64,000 bases of DNA from Owenweeksia sp048267305 (lineage in GTDB: Bacteria; Bacteroidota; Bacteroidia; Flavobacteriales; Schleiferiaceae), in NCBI GenBank assembly GCA_048267305.1, contig JBLWXT010000008.1, forward strand, positions 102,696 to 166,695, written 5' to 3'. The translations under genes were made by a program, and so were the position numbers. Positions 1 through 7,149 of this stretch are shown here, one piece after another (position 1 is the stretch's first letter; every line of letters starts with the position of its first letter). Under the pieces are notes generated by a model. That model saw only the letters and a list, made by a program, of their open reading frames with translations. It did not search any database and was not told where the DNA came from.

Positions 1-36
1 AAATAAACTCCTGAACCTCAAATGAAAATACTTGCT

Positions 37-1275
37 TTAATGTTTTACGTAAAAAGGAAGTGTGTTTAAAATTTCTCCGGATTGAGCATTGAATAGTTGC
101 AGAAAATAGATGCCGGAGCTTAAAATTGAGGTGCTTAACTTAAAATTTTCATCAGCTTGTCCTTGCAAAATGATTTTTCCGCTACTCTCTAAAACAGCGT
201 ATTGCACAGGATGATCAATCTCTACATTTAAGACATCAGAGGCGGGATTTGGGAAAAGGGATATTGAAGGCAGTTGCTGTTTAGCAATACCTAAGGTAGA
301 GCGGAGAGCTAGGCAAGCAGTATCGTTTAATGCAGATACGTCATTTAAAATTCCGTTGAGGTAAATGCAGAGGTCATAGTTTCCGGAAGTGCTGGGCGTC
401 CAGCTTTGGCTGAAGGTGTGTTTGGCTGAATCTCCGGCCAGTATAGTGCCGCTATAAGTTTCAGAAACAGCCGGGCCGCCATTCACCTCATAGCTAAGGT
501 CAAAGTTCAAAAGATCAACCGTCCCCACATTTTTTATCCATGCCTCCACGGTGAAGGCATTATTGATAGTATCGTTGGCTTTTACTCCGCTAATGCGGGA
601 AATGCTTCCGTCCACCACACTGCTTTTTAGTGAAAGATTATCCACCCTAAGGGAAGAAAAAAGGCAATTGACGCCTGGTACAACAGTAGGGTCAGAAGCG
701 TAGAAAACTACTGTAATTGAATCAGCAGTAGTATTTGGAACAATATAGGTGATAGGGACGCTAAATGCGGTGTAACTAGCAGCAGTAGCCGATAAAGTGA
801 GTGAGTTAAGGGCAAGGGTGTCGCGCTTATTGGTGCTGCTGTTGTATTTAGACATTAGCACTGTTACCAGTCCGTCATAGCTGCCGTTAATCTTGTAATA
901 TCCCTCAAGTGCTGTTGGGTTGGAAGTTACCGGGCTTCCTCCTCCTGAAATATAGGAGGTTCTCACAGCATCAAAATTGAGTTTGGCTTTGCCATTTACC
1001 ATAATTCCTATTACAGGAGTTTGTGCAAAGCCAAAGGGTGCGGTAATAATTTCGGCTGCAGACATACCCTTTTGTGGAGATGAACTTTGAGTGTGTGTGG
1101 TAATAACACTTGTAATATTATTTACCGCCACATTAGTGGAAGACCATGCGTAGGCCGAGTCTTTATTGTTGGCAGTGCGCGTCCAGTCTTCAAAATCCGG
1201 ATTGCTGATTTGGGCAAAACTACTTAAGGCAAATATTGAAAGTAAGAGTACATGAGTAAATGTTTTTTTTAACAT
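37..1275 (-). CDS. T9SS type A sorting domain protein (secreted, function unknown)
   Basis: Secreted protein of 412 residues. Residues 1-21 form a signal peptide ending in an Ala-Gln typical of Bacteroidota. The first ~200 residues contain an early PDFEDW segment and a beta-rich stretch resembling the carbohydrate-binding-like modules that precede T9SS tails. A middle region (about 225-325) looks like a CARDB-type immunoglobulin fold (alternating short strands, SISRISGVKANDTINNAFTV-like). The last ~75 residues start with a LFPNPASDVLNVE motif and end in a basic tail, which is the type A sorting domain that sends proteins through the type IX secretion system to the cell surface. Faces away from the next gene. 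The cargo's ligand is not evident. The assignment as T9SS cargo is firm; the function is unknown. Confidence 0.85.
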   Translation of the reverse strand: MLKKTFTHVLLLSIFALSSFAQISNPDFEDWTRTANNKDSAYAWSSTNVAVNNITSVITTHTQSSSPQKGMSAAEIITAPFGFAQTPVIGIMVNGKAKLNFDAVRTSYISGGGSPVTSNPTALEGYYKINGSYDGLVTVLMSKYNSSTNKRDTLALNSLTLSATAASYTAFSVPITYIVPNTTADSITVVFYASDPTVVPGVNCLFSSLRVDNLSLKSSVVDGSISRISGVKANDTINNAFTVEAWIKNVGTVDLLNFDLSYEVNGGPAVSETYSGTILAGDSAKHTFSQSWTPSTSGNYDLCIYLNGILNDVSALNDTACLALRSTLGIAKQQLPSISLFPNPASDVLNVEIDHPVQYAVLESSGKIILQGQADENFKLSTSILSSGIYFLQLFNAQSGEILNTLPFYVKH

Positions 1276-1355
1276 GTAATTGAGTTTAAAGTTAAAAATT
1301 AGGGTTCTCTATTGTCGCATTGCCTAATGATGGGGCGGGCTCAAAAAAGGCTGCG

Positions 1356-1363
1356 TATTTTTG
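1356..1363 (+). promoter_or_regulatory. Bacteroidota -7 box (TATTTTTG)
   Basis: Exact match to the TAnnTTTG -7 consensus, 28 nt before the ATG at 1391. A clear -33 TTG at the right spacing was not found. The box overlaps the TTG at 1361 that could be read as a start, so it argues for the ATG at 1391. Confidence 0.45.
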
Positions 1364-1390
1364 AAAAATTATTTTAGAAATTTTTATAAG

Positions 1391-2791
1391 ATGAATATCC
1401 AGCAATTATATACGGGCTGTTTGGCAGAAGCCGCATACTACATTGAATCTAATGGTGAGGTCGCTATTATAGACCCAATCCGCGATACGGACGGCTATAT
1501 TGAAGAGGCTAAAAAGAATGGACATACCATAAAGTATGTGCTGGAAACGCATTTTCATGCAGACTTTGTTTCGGGTCATGTAGAACTTGCAAATAAGACC
1601 GGAGCAACTATTGTTTACGGCCCAAATGCCAATCCTGGTTTTGATTTCCGCTCGGTAAAGGATGGAGAACTATTGGAACTGGGGAAGGTGAAGTTTAAGG
1701 TGCTGCATACTCCCGGACATACCATGGAAAGTACAACTTACCTCTTGTTGGATGAGGAAGGGAAGGAGCACGCCATCTTTACCGGAGACACCCTCTTTAT
1801 TGGAGATGTTGGTCGCCCGGATTTGGCGGTGAAAACGGATCTTACCCAGGCTGATTTGGCAGGGCATCTTTATGACTCCCTGCGGAATAAAATCATGACT
1901 CTTCCTGATGAAGTGATTGTTTATCCGGCCCACGGGCAAGGCAGTGCCTGTGGTAAAAATATGAGTAGCGAGCGCTCTGATACCCTTGGTAACCAAAAGA
2001 AATTTAATTACGCTTTGAGGGCGGATATGACTAAAGAAGAGTTCATTAAAGAACTTACTGCAGGTCTTACAGCGGCCCCTGCCTATTTTCCCAAAAATGT
2101 GGATTTAAACAGAAGTGGTTATGACCCTCTGGATGACATTATTAAAAGAGGAACGGTAGGCTTGCCTCCGGGCGAATTCAAGGAAAAAAGCGAGCAGCCC
2201 GGAACACTAGTGCTTGATGTACGTGCCACCGCAGAGTTTGCGGAAGCACATATTCCAGGTTCGGTATTTATAGGTATTGATGGTGGTTTTGCCCCCTGGG
2301 CGGCAACCTTAATTGAGGATTTAAAAACCCCACTTTTGATAGTGGGTGATGAAGCCCGTATTGAAGAGGTGCTTATCCGCCTGAGTCGTGTTGGTTTTGA
2401 TAACCCGCTTGGTTATTTGCTTGGTGGAATGGAGGGCTGGAAGAATGATGGCTTTGCCACTGAGAGCATGGAAGAAGTGGAAGCTGAAGATTTGGCTGCT
2501 CACTACGCTGATTGGAAAGACCAAACCATTGATGTGCGCAAGCCGGGAGAATATGCAGCATCGCATATTGCAGATATCCCCAATAAGCCACTTGACTTTA
2601 TTGCCGTGAATAAAGCGGATTATAGTCCAGAAGCTAAATACTACTTGCATTGTGCGGGAGGCTATCGCTCTGTAATTGCTGCTTCCATTCTTCAAAAAAG
2701 CGGAGTGAAAAATGTAGTGAATGTAAAAGGTGGTTTTGGAGCAATTAAAAATACCAGTTTGCCGTTGATTAGCGAGCTTCAGGAGGCCTGA
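1391..2791 (+). CDS. MBL-fold metallo-hydrolase with two rhodanese domains (persulfide-dioxygenase-like)
   Basis: 466 residues. The N-terminal metallo-beta-lactamase domain carries THFHADFVSGH (HxHxDH metal site), a TPGHT histidine, FTGDTLFIGDVGRPDL (bridging Asp and the GRPDL signature of the ETHE1/persulfide dioxygenase group) and a YPAHG histidine. Two rhodanese domains follow. The first (about 270-360) has LIVGDEAR where the catalytic cysteine should be, so it is inactive. The second (about 365-466) keeps HCAGGYRS with the cysteine. This BaeB-like architecture oxidises glutathione or other persulfides and transfers sulfane sulfur. The start was placed at the ATG at 1391; an in-frame TTG 30 nt upstream overlaps a -7 box. 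It is followed by a terminator and by other sulfur genes on the same strand. The substrate is inferred. Confidence 0.88.
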   Translation: MNIQQLYTGCLAEAAYYIESNGEVAIIDPIRDTDGYIEEAKKNGHTIKYVLETHFHADFVSGHVELANKTGATIVYGPNANPGFDFRSVKDGELLELGKVKFKVLHTPGHTMESTTYLLLDEEGKEHAIFTGDTLFIGDVGRPDLAVKTDLTQADLAGHLYDSLRNKIMTLPDEVIVYPAHGQGSACGKNMSSERSDTLGNQKKFNYALRADMTKEEFIKELTAGLTAAPAYFPKNVDLNRSGYDPLDDIIKRGTVGLPPGEFKEKSEQPGTLVLDVRATAEFAEAHIPGSVFIGIDGGFAPWAATLIEDLKTPLLIVGDEARIEEVLIRLSRVGFDNPLGYLLGGMEGWKNDGFATESMEEVEAEDLAAHYADWKDQTIDVRKPGEYAASHIADIPNKPLDFIAVNKADYSPEAKYYLHCAGGYRSVIAASILQKSGVKNVVNVKGGFGAIKNTSLPLISELQEA

Positions 2792-2817
2792 TTTCTCTTT
2801 ATCTGGATAATAATTGG

Positions 2818-2848
2818 AGCCACAGCTAAATAGGTTGTGGCTTTTTTA
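2818..2848 (+). terminator. Rho-independent terminator
   Basis: Stem AGCCACA/TGTGGCT followed by six T residues, 27 nt after the stop of the MBL-rhodanese gene. Confidence 0.75.
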
Positions 2849-2864
2849 TTAGGTCATAGTTAGA

Positions 2865-3587
2865 ATGAAAAAGTATATGCTTTTAATATTGGTTTTTCTC
2901 ATATCGTTCGGGCTGTATGCGCAGAAAGCACGCATGCGGGTTTATCTTGTTCCCGGCCAGGGGGCAGATTATCGGCTGTTCAACAATCTTCACCATGGAA
3001 ATGATTTAGACACCATTCATGTAATGTACTCTATCCCCGAAAAGGGAATGAGCATGGCAGAATATGCAAAACTGTTGGCTGTGCAAATTGATGCCTCTCA
3101 ACCTTTTGCAATTATTGGAACTTCGCTGGGAGGGATGCTGGCAGTTGAGATGAATGATTTCCTCCATCCTGAAAAAGTGATTGTAATAAGTAGTGCGAAA
3201 TGCCGTGATGAGTTGCCCGGCAGGTACAAGTTTCAAAAGGCCATATCCATTTATAAGCTCTTTACAGGAAGGGGAATTAAGCTTGGAGCGCGAATTATGC
3301 AGCCAATTGTAGAGCCTGATAGAAGAAAAGAGAAGGAAACTTTTAAGGCCATGCTCAAGGCTAAAGATCCAAAGTTTATGAAACGTTCTGTTTCCATGAT
3401 TATAAGCTGGGAGCGAGAGGAGTATGGTGAAAATCTTATCCATATACATGGTGATAGCGATCATACCCTTCCTCTTAAAAATGTAAGGTGTAATCATGTT
3501 ATTGCCAATGGTTCGCACATGATGACCCTAACAAGAGGTGATGAAATATCAGAGTTGCTAAAGAACCTGATTTGTACAAGTGAGTGA
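2865..3587 (+). CDS. Exported alpha/beta hydrolase
   Basis: 240 residues with a signal peptide (1-19, ending in YAQ), hence periplasmic. The fold follows the alpha/beta hydrolase order: an oxyanion-loop region VPGQGAD near residue 30, a nucleophile elbow GTSLGG (about 87-92), an acid in IHGDSDHTLP (about 197) and the catalytic histidine in NGSHMM (about 218). Length is usual for a minimal hydrolase. The substrate is not evident. It lies 73 nt downstream of the MBL-rhodanese gene across a terminator. A strong dyad overlaps its stop codon. Family assignment is secure, specificity unknown. Confidence 0.8.
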   Translation: MKKYMLLILVFLISFGLYAQKARMRVYLVPGQGADYRLFNNLHHGNDLDTIHVMYSIPEKGMSMAEYAKLLAVQIDASQPFAIIGTSLGGMLAVEMNDFLHPEKVIVISSAKCRDELPGRYKFQKAISIYKLFTGRGIKLGARIMQPIVEPDRRKEKETFKAMLKAKDPKFMKRSVSMIISWEREEYGENLIHIHGDSDHTLPLKNVRCNHVIANGSHMMTLTRGDEISELLKNLICTSE

Positions 3588-3604
3588 CTTTTGTCACCAC
3601 TTGT
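3576..3604. promoter_or_regulatory. Long dyad with Crp/Fnr-like core (TGAC-N4-GTCA)
   Basis: Arms ACAAGTG-A-GTGAC and GTCACCACTTGT pair over 12 bp with one bulged A and a TTTT centre. The core TGAC-TTTT-GTCA at 3585-3596 has the half-site geometry of Crp/Fnr-family operators. It overlaps the stop codon of the hydrolase and lies about 50 nt before the cysteine-dioxygenase-like gene. It has no T-tract, so an operator is more likely than a terminator; that is an inference. Confidence 0.45.
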
Positions 3605-3647
3605 GTAAGTGCTACAGTCTAATTTAGTCTATTAAAAAGGAAAGACT

Positions 3648-4163
3648 ATGGAAGATATCACCACTTTGGAGCGGCTAAAATATAATCTCAACCTTGGTCC
3701 GGGATATGAAGGATACTCGGGTTTGGTTGAGGCTATCCATCTGTCGGAGGCGGAGCTCGAAAAAATGTGCAAGTGGCAGGAAGATCGCTATACGCGAATT
3801 CGGGTATATGATACTGAGAGTTTGGAAGCGGTAATTACATGTTGGCCTGCCGGTTCTGAAAGTCCCATCCACAACTATGATCTAAATCAGGGGTGGATCA
3901 AGGTTTTGAAAGGGGAGCTTTTTTTAGAGTACTACAGGTTGTTTAGCACAGAAGTACAAGCCTACGGCAAAAAGGAAATTAAAGAGGGTGAATATGCCTA
4001 TCTCAATGATGGATTAGGATATCACCGTTTCGCCAATAGGGGAGATCAACCCGCCATTGCTCTTCATCTATATTCTGATAAAATCACGAAGTGGCATAAG
4101 TATAATGAAGAAACCGGTTTGGTGGAGCTGGTGGAGGTAACGTGTGATTTAGAATTGGATTAG
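3648..4163 (+). CDS. Cysteine dioxygenase-family cupin, altered iron site
   Basis: 171 residues of the cysteine dioxygenase type I (PF05995) cupin family, whose members oxidise the thiol of cysteine or mercapto-acids to a sulfinic acid with Fe(II). Seen: CWPAGSESPIHNYDLNQGW followed by KVLKGEL (cupin motif 1), GLGYHRFANRG (motif 2, His126 and the trailing Asn) and LHLYS (about 139-143, matching the family's HLYS). The iron-binding HxH is His75-Asn76-Tyr77 here, so the second histidine ligand is replaced by tyrosine. No signal peptide; cytoplasmic. It precedes a rhodanese gene by 77 nt, which fits a role in sulfur oxidation. The enzyme may be a cysteine dioxygenase variant, use another thiol, or be inactive. 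Confidence 0.78.
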   Translation: MEDITTLERLKYNLNLGPGYEGYSGLVEAIHLSEAELEKMCKWQEDRYTRIRVYDTESLEAVITCWPAGSESPIHNYDLNQGWIKVLKGELFLEYYRLFSTEVQAYGKKEIKEGEYAYLNDGLGYHRFANRGDQPAIALHLYSDKITKWHKYNEETGLVELVEVTCDLELD

Positions 4164-4240
4164 CCCTCTTAGGTTACAAATGTTACAGCAGCCTTTTGAA
4201 GTATTGACCATCTTTGCCTATTCAATTTAAATAGATAGTA

Positions 4241-4543
4241 ATGGGACTGTTTTCAATATTTTCAAATAAGTCAAATAAAATTAAGGAGTTTAATGAGCGT
4301 GGTGCCGTGGTGGTGGATGTTCGATCTCCGGGTGAGTTTAAAAGCGGCCATGTAAAAGGCTCCAAAAATATTCCCCTGCAAAATGTTAGCAGCAAAGCTG
4401 CTGAAATGAAAAAATGGGGCAAGCCGGTAATCTTTTGCTGTGCTTCAGGTATGCGAAGTGCCCAGGCTTCATCACTGCTAAAGCGTGAAGGCTTGGAATG
4501 TATGAATGGCGGAAGCTGGCAGAAAGTAAAAAGTAGCCTCTAG
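4241..4543 (+). CDS. Single-domain rhodanese
   Basis: 100 residues, one rhodanese-like domain. VVVDVRSPGEF and GHVKGSKNIPL are the two CH2 structural motifs, and the active loop is CASGMR with catalytic Cys67 preceded by a second cysteine (Cys66). It ends in GGSWQ, the usual C-terminal signature. No signal peptide, so a cytoplasmic sulfane-sulfur transferase. Same strand as, and 77 nt downstream of, the cysteine-dioxygenase-like gene. Its stop codon lies within a bidirectional terminator shared with the convergent lipoprotein gene. Confidence 0.9.
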   Translation: MGLFSIFSNKSNKIKEFNERGAVVVDVRSPGEFKSGHVKGSKNIPLQNVSSKAAEMKKWGKPVIFCCASGMRSAQASSLLKREGLECMNGGSWQKVKSSL

Positions 4544-4554
4544 GGCTACTTTTC
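4528..4554. terminator. Bidirectional terminator
   Basis: AAGTAGCC/GGCTACTT stem with TCTA-G loop and T-runs on both strands. It overlaps the ends of two convergent genes. Confidence 0.7.
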
Positions 4555-4977
4555 ATTATAATTGAGTGTCATCACGAGTTTTTCGTTATCAAAAAAGTCG
4601 ATGCCACCACCGCCTCCATCTTCTAAAGCGTGAAAGGTCCAAAAGAAGATTTCGTAATCTTCCGGAAGGTTTAGGTCTTCATCTACAATTCGGATTTCAT
4701 AAACCTCGTCAGTGGCCAGTATTTCAGCGGGAAAAACGACAAAGGTTGGCAGTGAGCCGGCATTGTTCTCTGTGCCTGTGCTGAATTCCCAAAAACTGGA
4801 GGAGCGTCTTTTAATATCCACCCTAAGGTCGGGTGGGCTATTGTCTGGGTCATAATTAAGTGCCGGAAGTTGTGCAACTTCTACCAACTTAAAATAGCGG
4901 TTTGTGCGCGGAATGTCATCATCAGTTTCGCAGGCAAACAGGGCAAATATTAAAAGTAGGGGTGATAGTCTTTTCAT
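4546..4977 (-). CDS. Small lipoprotein, function unknown
   Basis: 143 residues. The N-terminus has a short basic region, a hydrophobic stretch and FACETDDD, a lipobox with Cys16 followed by acidic residues, so it is lipid-anchored. The remainder is a small beta-rich domain containing EIRIVDEDLNLPEDYEI and a glycine run near 125. No family recognised. It is convergent with the rhodanese gene. A TATTTTTG -7 box lies 24 nt upstream. Confidence 0.7.
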   Translation of the reverse strand: MKRLSPLLLIFALFACETDDDIPRTNRYFKLVEVAQLPALNYDPDNSPPDLRVDIKRRSSSFWEFSTGTENNAGSLPTFVVFPAEILATDEVYEIRIVDEDLNLPEDYEIFFWTFHALEDGGGGGIDFFDNEKLVMTLNYNEK

Positions 4978-5000
4978 GGTTTATGTTTTGTTGGCAAAAC

Positions 5001-5008
5001 CAAAAATA
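5001..5008 (-). promoter_or_regulatory. Bacteroidota -7 box (TATTTTTG)
   Basis: Exact TAnnTTTG match upstream of the lipoprotein gene at 4977. No good -33 TTG at 19-21 nt spacing. Confidence 0.35.
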
Positions 5009-5050
5009 AGGCCATTCCTCCAAAGTGCTTTATTCAATAGGGTTTAAAGG

Positions 5051-5518
5051 CTATTCTTCATCCTCCAATACTTCCTCTTCATCCATGTCTTTTGCCTGGG
5101 TAACTATGCGGCCATCCGCATAAAACATGGTTTGTACTTCAGAGTCTCCATTATCTAAATCAAACTGGTACATTACATCACCGTTGGCGATCTCTACCAT
5201 GTTTACTTCTGTAACCGTATAGTTTTTATACTTTTCAGCAACGGCCTTACGTACTGCTTCGGGCGCCTTTTTAATGTCAATTTCAGTATTGGTGCCAAGC
5301 CAAGTGCCCTCCTCATCATATACCACTTCCACTTCGCGCTCACTTACTTCAAACTCGGCTTGCCATTGGCTGTCATCCGTTTTTACCCACTCCACCTTTT
5401 TTATTTTAGGATATTTTGCTTTAAAGGCAGCCGTTACTTCATCGGGCGCAGACTCTTGAGCTTGCAATGCTATGCCGGATAAAAGTGCAAATACTAATGA
5501 GAATAATACTTTTTTCAT
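5051..5518 (-). CDS. PepSY-like domain periplasmic protein
   Basis: 155 residues with signal peptide (1-20, ALQAQ). It contains two repeats of the PepSY-like beta-lactamase-inhibitor fold: 'VTAAFKAKYPKIKKVEWVK' with a following 'WQAEFEV', and 'AVRKAVAEKYKNYTVTEV' with 'YQFDLDNG'. The tail is very acidic (residues 144-155). Such proteins are common periplasmic proteins in Bacteroidota, with no established biochemical role. Divergent from the peptidase gene at 5654. Confidence 0.8.
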   Translation of the reverse strand: MKKVLFSLVFALLSGIALQAQESAPDEVTAAFKAKYPKIKKVEWVKTDDSQWQAEFEVSEREVEVVYDEEGTWLGTNTEIDIKKAPEAVRKAVAEKYKNYTVTEVNMVEIANGDVMYQFDLDNGDSEVQTMFYADGRIVTQAKDMDEEEVLEDEE

Positions 5519-5653
5519 TTTAAAAAGCTGTTTTGGTTATCAATCAAATTTAATCTTTCGCATGTTTGCTTTTTCATTTCTGAGCAAAGATTTAATGGGC
5601 TGGTTCCCGTTTGATTTTTATCGCCAATCTATAAGTTGTAATAATTATAAAAT

Positions 5654-6436
5654 ATGGTTCAGTTCCTTTTGCTGGTAGGATTAATTGGGGTTATTGGATG
5701 GTACTTAGGCAAGCATCTTAACAGGCGAAAACCTCTAAGTAACGAGGAGGTGCCAGAGAATATCTCAGGGATTTTAAAAGGCAGGGTGCTTTTTTATTCG
5801 CGATTGAGTAAACCGGATCAACGGGATTTTGAAAAACGGGTACACAAGTTTCTATCTCAGGTAAGTATTAAGGGGGTGGGTGTAGATGTAAATGATGAAG
5901 ATCGGGTATTGGTAGGGGCCGGAGCTATTATTCCTGTTTTTGGATTTCCGGAGTGGGAATACTCCAATCTTAATGAAGTGCTGCTTTATCCCAATTCCTT
6001 CAATGAAAATTTTGAGACAAGTGGGAATTCACGGAATATTTTAGGCATGGTAGGCTGGGGTTATATGAATGGAACCATGACCTTGTCTAAACCATCCTTA
6101 CATCTTGGTTTTAGTAATAAAACCGATAAGATGAATGTGGGTATTCATGAATTTGTACACCTCATAGATAAACTGGATGGCGCCACTGATGGGGTGCCTG
6201 ATTACGTGATGGATAAGGCCTACGCCATGCCATGGCTGGAAATGATGCACAAAGAGATGGAGCGGATGCGGGAGGATGAATCGGATATCAATCCATACGG
6301 GCTAACCAATGAAGCCGAGTTTTACTCTGTGGCGAGCGAGTACTTTTTTGAACGGCCGGCATTGTTTAAGAGGAAGCATCCCAGATTGTATGAAGCTTTA
6401 AGTACGATTTTTAAACAAGATCCGGCCAAAAAGTAA
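5654..6436 (+). CDS. MtfA-like zinc-dependent peptidase (M90 family)
   Basis: 260 residues. A single hydrophobic segment (1-18) probably anchors it in the inner membrane. The catalytic motif HEFVHLID is at residues 165-172 (HExxH), with a downstream glutamate in NEAEFYSVASEYFFERP near 220 as third zinc ligand. These are the signatures of the MtfA/DUF980 (PF06167) peptidases. In enterobacteria MtfA modulates the Mlc repressor; here the target is unknown. It stands alone and is followed by a 165-nt gap. Confident family call. Confidence 0.88.
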   Translation: MVQFLLLVGLIGVIGWYLGKHLNRRKPLSNEEVPENISGILKGRVLFYSRLSKPDQRDFEKRVHKFLSQVSIKGVGVDVNDEDRVLVGAGAIIPVFGFPEWEYSNLNEVLLYPNSFNENFETSGNSRNILGMVGWGYMNGTMTLSKPSLHLGFSNKTDKMNVGIHEFVHLIDKLDGATDGVPDYVMDKAYAMPWLEMMHKEMERMREDESDINPYGLTNEAEFYSVASEYFFERPALFKRKHPRLYEALSTIFKQDPAKK

Positions 6437-6517
6437 CAGGGCCAAAGAGTATTTCCAACTCCTGGCTCCCAATTGGCTGCCAACATCCGGCAAGCTTTCG
6501 TAAAATTGTGCTCTTAA

Positions 6518-7066
6518 TTAAAATGCTCGGTCATACTTAAAATTTCGGCTTACATACTATTTATATTCTTAACCCTGTTTCAGTCAACGGGGCTTTACCT
6601 GGTGCACTCCATGCAGGTAGGGTTTGTACGCTATGAAATGAAGCAGCGCATAAAAAATGGTATTCCGGAAGAGCAAAGAGTAGTGATTAAGATTACTCCT
6701 GAAATTGAGAATGATGCAGAAGTGTTTACACGGATACATAGCCGTGAGTTCCGCTACAAGGGCGAGATGTATGATGTGCTTAGCTCAGAAACCAGTGGAG
6801 ATACAATTTTATATACCTGTATTCATGATGTGAAGGAATCTGGATTGTTTAAGAATCTTGACAATATGGTTAGCTATCAATTGCATCATAATTCAAATGA
6901 AAAACATAATCGGGATCTTGCTCTGCACTTTTTTAGTCAACATTATTTAGCTCTTGATAATTTTCGCGCAAATGCCATAAGCACGCAGTTTTCTTCTGTC
7001 TACTCTTATAAGGATGAGCCCTCGCGTGGCTTTTTTGCAGAACTCTTCCGACCTCCGATTTGCTGA
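6518..7066 (+). CDS. Small membrane-anchored protein preceding the TonB receptor; start disturbed
   Basis: The frame is open from just after a stop at 6515-6517 to 7066. The safely initiated part is 154 residues from a GTG at 6602. However, residues encoded from about 6536 to 6601 form a convincing hydrophobic signal/anchor (ILKISAYILFIFLTLF), followed by QSTGLYLVH, the N-terminus usual for this unnamed Bacteroidota family found next to TonB receptors. No ATG, GTG or TTG opens this segment. An ATG at 6523 lies in another frame and would join it if one base were removed. The C-terminal half includes YQLHHNSNEKHN and ends in FFAELFRPPIC. Function unknown; proximity (83 nt) suggests co-function with the receptor at 7150. 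Confidence 0.65.
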   Translation, partial: LKCSVILKISAYILFIFLTLFQSTGLYLVHSMQVGFVRYEMKQRIKNGIPEEQRVVIKITPEIENDAEVFTRIHSREFRYKGEMYDVLSSETSGDTILYTCIHDVKESGLFKNLDNMVSYQLHHNSNEKHNRDLALHFFSQHYLALDNFRANAISTQFSSVYSYKDEPSRGFFAELFRPPIC

Positions 7067-7085
7067 TACTTTTTATGACACGGTT

Positions 7086-7097
7086 ATTGCGCGCAAT
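7086..7097. promoter_or_regulatory. Perfect 12-bp palindrome ATTGCGCGCAAT
   Basis: Self-complementary site about 52 nt before the TonB receptor start. Possible operator; the regulator is unknown. Confidence 0.3.
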
Positions 7098-7149
7098 GCT
7101 TTGCGGGCATTATAATTTCTAATCACAAAATAGTAGTAAATAATACAAA

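Noticed and set aside
1670..2695. Several antisense frames over the MBL-rhodanese gene
   Set aside because: Shadow frames with no homology-like features; the plus-strand gene has all catalytic motifs.
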